Assembly: GCA_003661265.1 (NCBI GenBank)
Contig: QMVU01000024.1
Coordinates: 1-8,942 of the forward strand
Source of the DNA: Thermoproteota archaeon
Lineage (GTDB): Archaea > Korarchaeota > Korarchaeia > Korarchaeales > Korarchaeaceae
Reading direction: 5' to 3'
Length of the DNA stretch: 8,942 nucleotides
The notes beneath the pieces were generated by a model. That model was not told where the DNA came from and did not search any database. It was given only the letters and a program-made list of their open reading frames with translations. Made by a program: the position numbers and the translations under genes. This document shows, in pieces, positions 5,087-8,942 of the stretch. The stretch's first letter is position 1. Every line of letters starts with the position of its first letter.

Positions 5087-6085
5087 TCAGCCAATGTAGA
5101 CGTAGTAAACCCCCCTTTTGCTTTTCACATCCTTCAATAGTCCGCTTCTGATCATAGACTCCAATATTGTTTCAATGTCTGCTGGCTCGACCCCTAGTGC
5201 TGTGGAGATGTCAATAATTCTGCAAGGTCTCCTCTTAAGCAAGGCAAGTACCTCATCTCTTAACTCGTCCATTGATCTCTTTTCCTTCCTCATTAATTTG
5301 ATGGAGATCTCTCTTTTATCAACCCTCATTATCTCTGATCTCGGAGCGACCTCTATAATTCTCTCTTCAACCACGCTCAGGATGGCGGGATCTACAGGTT
5401 TAATGTGCTTCTCCGTTACAGGTCTAGTTGGTGTGTTTAACTGGATCTGATCCGGTTGTATACTTGCTATGCTGTCAATTAAGTAATCTAAAGCCTCTCC
5501 TCTAAAGTTGACCCTGAAACTGGGCTTAGTACTGTCGATGAGCATTATCTGAAGTGCAAGCACTCCTTTGTAGCTCTTCTTGAATTCTCTTATACTCTCT
5601 ATTATCTCCTCTATCCCAGGAACGTTCGAAACTGGCCTATTTATGGCTTCAAATGTCAGCTGATCTGCCGCATCCAGCTTCAAACAAACAAGATCTGCTT
5701 TAGAAAGGGCACCTCTTACTTCAATTAGGTGAAGTAAGGAGGAATTCGTTAGAACTGCCACAGGCTTGGAGGGGACCATTGTCTTGATCGCGGAGATCAT
5801 CTCTCCAAGGTTCGGATTAAGGGTAGGTTCTCCAGTCCCTGAAAAGGTGATGAAATCTATGGGATCAAGACCTATCTTTTCTATCTTGCTCTTTAACTCC
5901 TTAATAAGTTCATCAACCTCTACGACAGGATCGAGCTCCTTAGGTGATGATATCCTCCTGACGGTTCTTCCAAGCTGACAGTATACGCAATCGAAGGTGC
6001 ATGCCTTAGGAAGCATGGTTGGATCTATACCTAAGCTTCTTCCCAATCTCCAGGACGGAACTGGGCCGTAAACTACGCTTACCAT
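5087..6085 (-). CDS. Radical SAM protein with C-terminal winged helix (COG0731-like)
   Basis: This 332-residue cytosolic enzyme begins YGPVPSWRLGRSLGIDP (residues 6-22), typical of a COG0731-like family of unassigned function. The S-adenosylmethionine/[4Fe-4S] motif is CTFDCVYC (29-36). SGTGEPTLNP follows at 82-91, then VLTNSSLL and LKLDAAD. Residues from about 268 to the end look like a winged helix (IIDISTALGVEPADIETILESMIRSGLL), which suggests nucleic acid binding or regulation. It differs from NifB and is not a typical TYW1. The ATG at 6085 follows AGGGAAG. Its promoter region is shared with the divergent metalloregulator, and it ends 76 bases before the operon of NifX/MinD genes, so it may be read through into it. 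A role in cluster maturation is possible from position but unproven. Confidence 0.85.
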   Translation of the reverse strand: MVSVVYGPVPSWRLGRSLGIDPTMLPKACTFDCVYCQLGRTVRRISSPKELDPVVEVDELIKELKSKIEKIGLDPIDFITFSGTGEPTLNPNLGEMISAIKTMVPSKPVAVLTNSSLLHLIEVRGALSKADLVCLKLDAADQLTFEAINRPVSNVPGIEEIIESIREFKKSYKGVLALQIMLIDSTKPSFRVNFRGEALDYLIDSIASIQPDQIQLNTPTRPVTEKHIKPVDPAILSVVEERIIEVAPRSEIMRVDKREISIKLMRKEKRSMDELRDEVLALLKRRPCRIIDISTALGVEPADIETILESMIRSGLLKDVKSKRGVYYVYIG

Positions 6086-6113
6086 CTTCCCTATTAACTC
6101 GGGCTAAAATATA

Positions 6114-6127
6114 ATAATGTGCATTAT
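6114..6127. promoter_or_regulatory. Palindrome in the radical SAM / metalloregulator divergent promoter
   Basis: ATAATG-TG-CATTAT is a perfect 6-2-6 inverted repeat placed between the two divergent starts. It overlaps AT-rich sequences usable as TATA boxes in both directions (AAAATATAAT on plus; TTATTATATTTTA on minus). It does not resemble the TTAGG...CCTAA boxes at feo. It may be an autoregulatory operator; this is inferred from position only. Confidence 0.45.
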
Positions 6128-6146
6128 CCAATTATATTGATTAGGG

Positions 6147-6557
6147 ATGGGTAAGTGCTCAAAGAGGGCAATAGAGGATTACCTAAAAACGCTCTTTGAG
6201 ACAGGAGGAGATCGGAGGTACATTAGAACAACAGAAGTAGCCATAAAACTGAAGATAAAGCCCCCTTCTGTGACAGAGATGTTTAGAAGACTTCACAAAC
6301 TTGACCTAGTTGACTACAAGCCCGGTGTTGGGGCAAGGTTAAAGGCGAAGGGATTTGAGCAAGCCTTACGGATAAAGCGAAGAAACCTGTTAATAAAAAG
6401 GTTTCTGGAGGAGTTCTTCGATTTATCTGAGAGAGAAGCAATGTTGGAAGCGTGTAAATTGGAACATGTATTGTCTGATAAGGTTATAGCAGCTATGGAG
6501 AAAATGCTTGCCTCTAAAAAACCCATAGAAGTTCTAAGTGAGAATAGGAATCCTTAA
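6147..6557 (+). CDS. DtxR/MntR-family metal-dependent repressor (short form)
   Basis: This 136-residue regulator has an N-terminal winged helix (AIEDYLKTLFETGG at 8-21; recognition helix region PPSVTEMFRRLHKLDLV at 39-55; wing YKPGVGARLKAKG) and the DtxR dimerisation/metal domain. It lacks the C-terminal SH3 domain, like MntR. Candidate metal ligands are Asp11, Cys103, Glu106 and His107 (ACKLEHVLSD). The Cys-x-x-Glu-His part is like iron-type DtxR/IdeR; Asp11 is like MntR. Residues matching the DtxR ancillary site appear changed (Asn80, Lys84, Met99). The ATG at 6147 lies about 33 bases after a TATA-like AAAATATAAT with little leader, so the mRNA may be leaderless. It is the natural candidate to bind the twin boxes at feo, and its stop codon lies inside the promoter of the next gene. 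Family sure; metal and targets inferred. Confidence 0.93.
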   Translation: MGKCSKRAIEDYLKTLFETGGDRRYIRTTEVAIKLKIKPPSVTEMFRRLHKLDLVDYKPGVGARLKAKGFEQALRIKRRNLLIKRFLEEFFDLSEREAMLEACKLEHVLSDKVIAAMEKMLASKKPIEVLSENRNP

Positions 6558-6589
6558 ATATTTATTAGCAATATCACATAAATGGTGAT
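6552..6589 (+). promoter_or_regulatory. Promoter/leader of coiled-coil protein B, duplicate of 5014-5051
   Basis: CCTTAAATATTTATTAGC and the following bases through GGTGAT match the promoter at 5014-5051 with one difference (A for G at 6564). The TATA core overlaps the stop codon of the metalloregulator gene, so gene B has its own start of transcription near 6583 in addition to any read-through. Confidence 0.8.
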
Positions 6590-6593
6590 GGAT

Positions 6594-6905
6594 ATGGGAT
6601 ACAGATGGAGAAGGATGTACTATGCTACTGGCCTGCCAGGATGGGTGAGGTTTGGCTACTCTCCGGGCTGGCTTGGTAGATCTCCTGGAGGACTTCCTCC
6701 AATATTCCAATATGGTCAGGTCCCACTAACAACTCCGACGATCCCTCCATATCCGCAGCTGGCACCTATTCCACCAACTCCAATGCCCTCTATGGTTCCC
6801 ATGAGCAAAGAAGACCAAATACGATCCCTTAAACAACAGAGGGACATGCTCAAGAGACAACTTGAGGACTTAGAGAGGAGATTAGCGGAGCTTGAGGGTA
6901 GATAA
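6594..6905 (+). CDS. Aromatic-rich coiled-coil protein (DUF5320-like), copy B
   Basis: This 103-residue paralog of the protein at 4699-5010 has the same length and architecture. The N-terminus is aromatic and Arg/Gly-rich (MGYRWRRMYYATGLPGWVRF). A Pro-rich middle (about 35-69, with repeated TP, PP and PMPS) follows, then a charged coiled coil ending LEDLERRLAELEGR. It lacks the CxC pair of copy A. An in-frame ATG exists at 6582, but I chose 6594: the duplicated leader places GGTGAT just before this ATG in both copies, and in copy A the upstream ATG is out of frame. A hairpin terminator follows. Function unknown. The matching coiled coils suggest that copies A and B and the coiled-coil NifX-type protein assemble together or compete. 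Confidence 0.8.
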   Translation: MGYRWRRMYYATGLPGWVRFGYSPGWLGRSPGGLPPIFQYGQVPLTTPTIPPYPQLAPIPPTPMPSMVPMSKEDQIRSLKQQRDMLKRQLEDLERRLAELEGR

Positions 6906-6906
6906 T

Positions 6907-6920
6907 CCTTTCAGGAAAGG
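6907..6920. repeat. Short inverted repeat just after copy B
   Basis: CCTTTC-AG-GAAAGG is a perfect 6-2-6 palindrome 2 bases after the TAA stop. It may form a small RNA hairpin ahead of the main terminator. Little more can be said. Confidence 0.4.
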
Positions 6921-6936
6921 AAGCAGTTTGCTAAGT

Positions 6937-6960
6937 CCCTGAGAAAGCTCAGGGCTTTTT
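6937..6960 (+). terminator. Hairpin plus T-tract terminator after copy B
   Basis: CCCTGAG-AAAG-CTCAGGG forms a perfect 7-bp stem with a 4-base loop, followed by C and TTTTT (6956-6960). It lies 31 bases after the stop at 6905 and just before the convergent beta-lactamase-fold gene. In archaea the T-tract alone can terminate, so the function is likely on the plus strand; the other strand lacks a following T run. Confidence 0.7.
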
Positions 6961-6973
6961 GAATTAGAGGTTG

Positions 6974-7846
6974 TTATGGATCTATACAAATAAAGCTACC
7001 TGTCTTAGCATCCAGATATGAATGAGGAAAGCGTTCCCTAAAGAAAAGCTTAGCAACCTTTCCTGAGCAATGCATAGGGGCTATAAGCTGGAGATTAAGA
7101 TCCTCAAAGACGTCAGCTATCTGTTCTAATCTTATCTCGCTTGCTCCCCCGAGGTGAAAGCCTCCCATTACCCCAAAGACCTTTTCCGAGAACACGGTTG
7201 CGTTCAATAGCATTCTGTCAACCCCTGGATGAGCGCATCCAACGAGAAGAACTACCCCCTTATTTTGCACATTTAAGACAAGTCCTTGTTCTGCTATTGA
7301 CCCACTGAATAAAGGGCCCGTACTTGCAACTCCATCGCATATTTTCGTTGGACCTTTAACTTCAACGACGCTAAAGCCAAGTCTCTCTATTTCCTTTATA
7401 GTTGAGGAGCTCATACCAGATGGGACAAAAACGGGTATACCTGGAGCCACCTTTGCGACATATGGAAGTCCACCGGTATGATCTCCGTGCTCATGAGAAA
7501 TGAAGACGAAGGAAATCTTACTAAGATCGATACCAAGTACCAAGCAATTGTGTTCTAGAACCTTTGGACTAGGCCCTGTATCGAAAAGAAAGGAGATGTT
7601 ATCGGCCCTTACATATAAAGAAATCCCCCAGACAGCCTTCAATTCTGGATTGGACTCGCTCGGTTCATTATCTACGAGAACCGTGACTTCCACCCTACTG
7701 ACCTCCTCAATCTCCTGACGGGTGAGATTGCTAGGTTGAAAAGGCAAAGCTCCTTCCTCACTCCAACGATCCCAAATCACCTTTGATACGAGGAGTAGGA
7801 GAAGCAGAATTATCAGCACCAGCATTAACCTCAGTCCCCTGAACAA
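6974..7846 (-). CDS. Membrane-anchored metallo-beta-lactamase-fold protein (COG1237-like)
   Basis: This 290-residue protein has one N-terminal hydrophobic segment (about residues 7-23, LMLVLIILLLLLLV) and then a metallo-beta-lactamase domain that would sit outside the cell membrane. Metal motifs are LFDTGPS (86-92), SHEHGDHTGG (116-125, His117/His119/Asp121/His122), GCAHPG (202-207), GGFHLGG (227-233) and PMHCSG (256-261). This pattern fits the COG1237 group, often labelled dihydropterin/methanopterin-related phosphate synthase, but those are usually cytosolic, so the activity is unassigned here. The start is TTG at 7846 with GGTG 5 bases before it; ATG at residue 8 is an alternative. COG1237 proteins are frequent neighbours of NifX-type genes, and this one is divergent from one. 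Membrane anchoring could be a signal peptide or a stable helix. Confidence 0.88.
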   Translation of the reverse strand: MFRGLRLMLVLIILLLLLLVSKVIWDRWSEEGALPFQPSNLTRQEIEEVSRVEVTVLVDNEPSESNPELKAVWGISLYVRADNISFLFDTGPSPKVLEHNCLVLGIDLSKISFVFISHEHGDHTGGLPYVAKVAPGIPVFVPSGMSSSTIKEIERLGFSVVEVKGPTKICDGVASTGPLFSGSIAEQGLVLNVQNKGVVLLVGCAHPGVDRMLLNATVFSEKVFGVMGGFHLGGASEIRLEQIADVFEDLNLQLIAPMHCSGKVAKLFFRERFPHSYLDAKTGSFICIDP

Positions 7847-7890
7847 AGGGACACCTTGCTAATTGAACATGGATTCCTCTTTAGAATTCT

Positions 7891-7905
7891 GTTTCATTTT
7901 GAAAC
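7891..7905. repeat. Perfect inverted repeat in the divergent promoter
   Basis: GTTTCA-TTT-TGAAAC (6-3-6) lies in the 118-bp gap between the beta-lactamase-fold gene and the third NifX-type gene, upstream of both. It could be an operator; the protein is unknown. Confidence 0.5.
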
Positions 7906-7940
7906 TCAACATCTTTTGAGTAGGTCTTTTAACTGTTGAG
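7905..7940. repeat. Nested CTCAAC / GTTGAG inverted repeats
   Basis: CTCAAC (7905-7910) has a perfect complement, GTTGAG, at 7935-7940, and CTCAA (7905-7909) also pairs with TTGAG at 7916-7920. They bracket CTTTTAAC (7925-7932), the most likely TATA region for the gene starting at 7965. They may be operator half-sites, or alternative RNA folds if transcription starts earlier. Confidence 0.4.
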
Positions 7941-7964
7941 GGTGATTGATAAGCGGTGAATGGG

Positions 7965-8363
7965 ATGAAAATAGCCGTTCCCAGTACAGATGATAGAGGA
8001 CTCGAGTCCGAGGTAAGCTCTCATTTCGGCAGAGCTCCCTTCTACACCATAGTCACAGCGTATGACGGGGAAATAAAGGAAGTTGAGGTGATCAGAAACC
8101 CGTTCACGGAGCATTCTCCTGGAGATTTGCCAAACCTCCTAAGGGGAAGGGGAGTTGATGTAATACTGGCCCATGGCATTGGAAGAAGGGCACGCACATT
8201 CTTCAGTTCCATGAAGATAGATGTCATCACTGGAGTTCAGGGAAGGGTTAAGGAAGTCATAAAGTCTTGCCTGGAAGGTACTCTCTCATCGGATGAGTCA
8301 TGGATGGATTTAGCTGAGTTTAAGCGCAGACACAGGTGCAGCTCCAGGAAGGAGTTTAGTTGA
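7965..8363 (+). CDS. NifX-type metal-cluster-binding domain protein (third copy, TM1816-like)
   Basis: This 132-residue protein has the dinitrogenase cofactor domain but is of a different branch from the two in the operon. It begins MKIAVPSTDDRG, has SSHFGRAPFYTIV (with FGRA instead of FARC, so no Cys there), lacks the GAGIQAAQ block, and reads GDLPNLLRGRGVDVILAHGIGRRA, a pattern like the Thermotoga TM1816 group. The domain is followed by a short basic tail with one Cys. I chose ATG at 7965, which has GGTGA 5 bases upstream; GTG at 7956 with GGTGAT 9 bases upstream would add three residues. It is divergent from the membrane beta-lactamase-fold gene and 55 bases before a dehydrogenase gene. 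Cluster carriage is inferred from family. Confidence 0.9.
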   Translation: MKIAVPSTDDRGLESEVSSHFGRAPFYTIVTAYDGEIKEVEVIRNPFTEHSPGDLPNLLRGRGVDVILAHGIGRRARTFFSSMKIDVITGVQGRVKEVIKSCLEGTLSSDESWMDLAEFKRRHRCSSRKEFS

Positions 8364-8418
8364 CAACGGAGAGATCAGCAAGGGTCGCAGCTGTTGAGGC
8401 CCTTTCCAAGGTGAGATC

Positions 8419-8942
8419 ATGAAAGCCGCTTTCGTCTTCAATCCGAGGGATGTGAGAATAATAGAAGTTCCTGATCCATCTATAGAAAAACCAGATGAGG
8501 TAATCATAAGGGTTGAGGCTTGTGGAGTGTGTCCCTTTGATGTAAGGATTTACGAGGGACTTTTCTTACCCTACACGCCCTGTCCTATAGGACATGAGAT
8601 CTCTGGCAGGGTAGTTGAGGTGGGCGACGAGGTTCGCTCCCTGAGGGTTGGAGATAAAGTAGCTGTTGACGCTATTTGGAGGTGTAATTCCTGCTATTAC
8701 TGCAGAAGAGGGGCAGATAACCTTTGTGAGAATAGAAAGGGTCCTCTTCCAAATGGCTTCGCCGAGTACTTCAAAATGCCAGAGAGGTACATGCATAAGC
8801 TTCCTGATTCCATCTCCTTTGAAGAAGCTGCTCTATGCGAACCCTTGGCATGTTGTATTAACGCTATAGAAAAGATCTATGACCTTCAGTTTGGTGACGC
8901 GGTTCTCATCATAGGTTCAGGACCAATAGGACTGATGTTTAT
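8419..8942 (+). CDS. Zinc-dependent medium-chain alcohol/polyol dehydrogenase (partial)
   Basis: The first 174 residues of an MDR-family NAD(P)-dependent dehydrogenase are visible; the rest lies beyond the window. Catalytic zinc ligands are Cys38, the GHE motif (His59, Glu60) and Glu141 in CEPLAC. Structural zinc cysteines are 89, 92, 95 and 103. The dinucleotide-binding GSGPIG (166-171) is just reached. The EPLAC form is common in threonine, sorbitol and related dehydrogenases, but the substrate cannot be named. The usual CG[ST]D after the zinc Cys is replaced by CPFD (38-41), so the residue that normally relays protons is changed. The ATG at 8419 follows GGTGA at 4-base spacing. It may be co-transcribed with the NifX-type gene but shows no clear functional tie to it. 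Confidence 0.93.
   Translation, partial: MKAAFVFNPRDVRIIEVPDPSIEKPDEVIIRVEACGVCPFDVRIYEGLFLPYTPCPIGHEISGRVVEVGDEVRSLRVGDKVAVDAIWRCNSCYYCRRGADNLCENRKGPLPNGFAEYFKMPERYMHKLPDSISFEEAALCEPLACCINAIEKIYDLQFGDAVLIIGSGPIGLMF

Noticed and set aside
5087..6085. NifB or TYW1 identity for the radical SAM gene
   Set aside because: It lacks the NifB N-terminal pattern and a NifX domain, and TYW1 lacks the GPVPSWRLGRSLGIDP start and the winged helix seen here.
6582..6593. ATG at 6582 as start of coiled-coil protein B
   Set aside because: The duplicated leader places the ribosome-binding site GGTGAT (6584-6589) after this ATG, and in copy A the equivalent ATG is out of frame. The 6594 start gives two paralogs of equal length.

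Overview
The window reads as chromosomal DNA of an anaerobic, probably thermophilic archaeon. The evidence is archaeal-type promoters (TTTATAT, TTAAATATT and TTTTTAAA boxes), strong GGTGA(T)/GGAGG ribosome-binding sites a few bases before starts, heavy AGG/AGA (Arg) and ATA (Ile) use, at least five TTG starts, and oxygen-sensitive protein families. I cannot fix the phylum. A TACK-type or Korarchaeum-like lineage would fit but is a guess.

Layout. (1) 1-1032, minus: ferrous iron import operon, two separate FeoA-type SH3 proteins followed by FeoB (N-terminal GTPase domain only; it runs off the window). Its promoter (about 1097-1137) has a TATA box with a near-consensus DtxR/IdeR-type operator on each side. 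(2) 1328-1711, plus: a DUF134 HTH protein, probably read from a leaderless mRNA, converging on the operon behind it. (3) 1708-5010, minus: a tight six-gene operon. In transcription order it encodes an aromatic-rich coiled-coil protein (DUF5320-like), a 51-residue Trp/Tyr/Pro/Arg-rich mini-protein, two NifX-type cluster-binding proteins, and two MinD-type ATPases that each carry an inserted 2x[4Fe-4S] ferredoxin segment. (4) 5087-6085, minus: radical SAM enzyme with a C-terminal winged helix, divergent from (5) 6147-6557, plus: a short DtxR/MntR-type metalloregulator, followed by a second aromatic/coiled-coil protein (6594-6905) that has its own promoter and a terminator. (6) 6974-7846, minus: a membrane-anchored metallo-beta-lactamase-fold protein, divergent from (7) 7965-8363, plus: a third NifX-type protein, followed by a zinc-dependent medium-chain dehydrogenase cut by the window end.

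How the parts may work together. NifX-family proteins, paired ferredoxin-MinD ATPases and DUF134 regulators recall the anaerobe-specific orange-protein (ORP, Mo/Cu cluster) loci and nitrogenase-cofactor carriers, but no nitrogenase genes are present here. A reasonable inference is that the central block builds, carries or inserts a metal-sulfur cluster, possibly under the same iron/metal control as feo. What looks least described is the set of small aromatic, Arg/Gly/Pro-rich proteins and their link to the cluster carrier. Two of these proteins and one NifX protein end in matching coiled coils. The two coiled-coil paralogs, 1.5 kb apart on opposite strands, also share an almost identical 38-bp promoter/leader.
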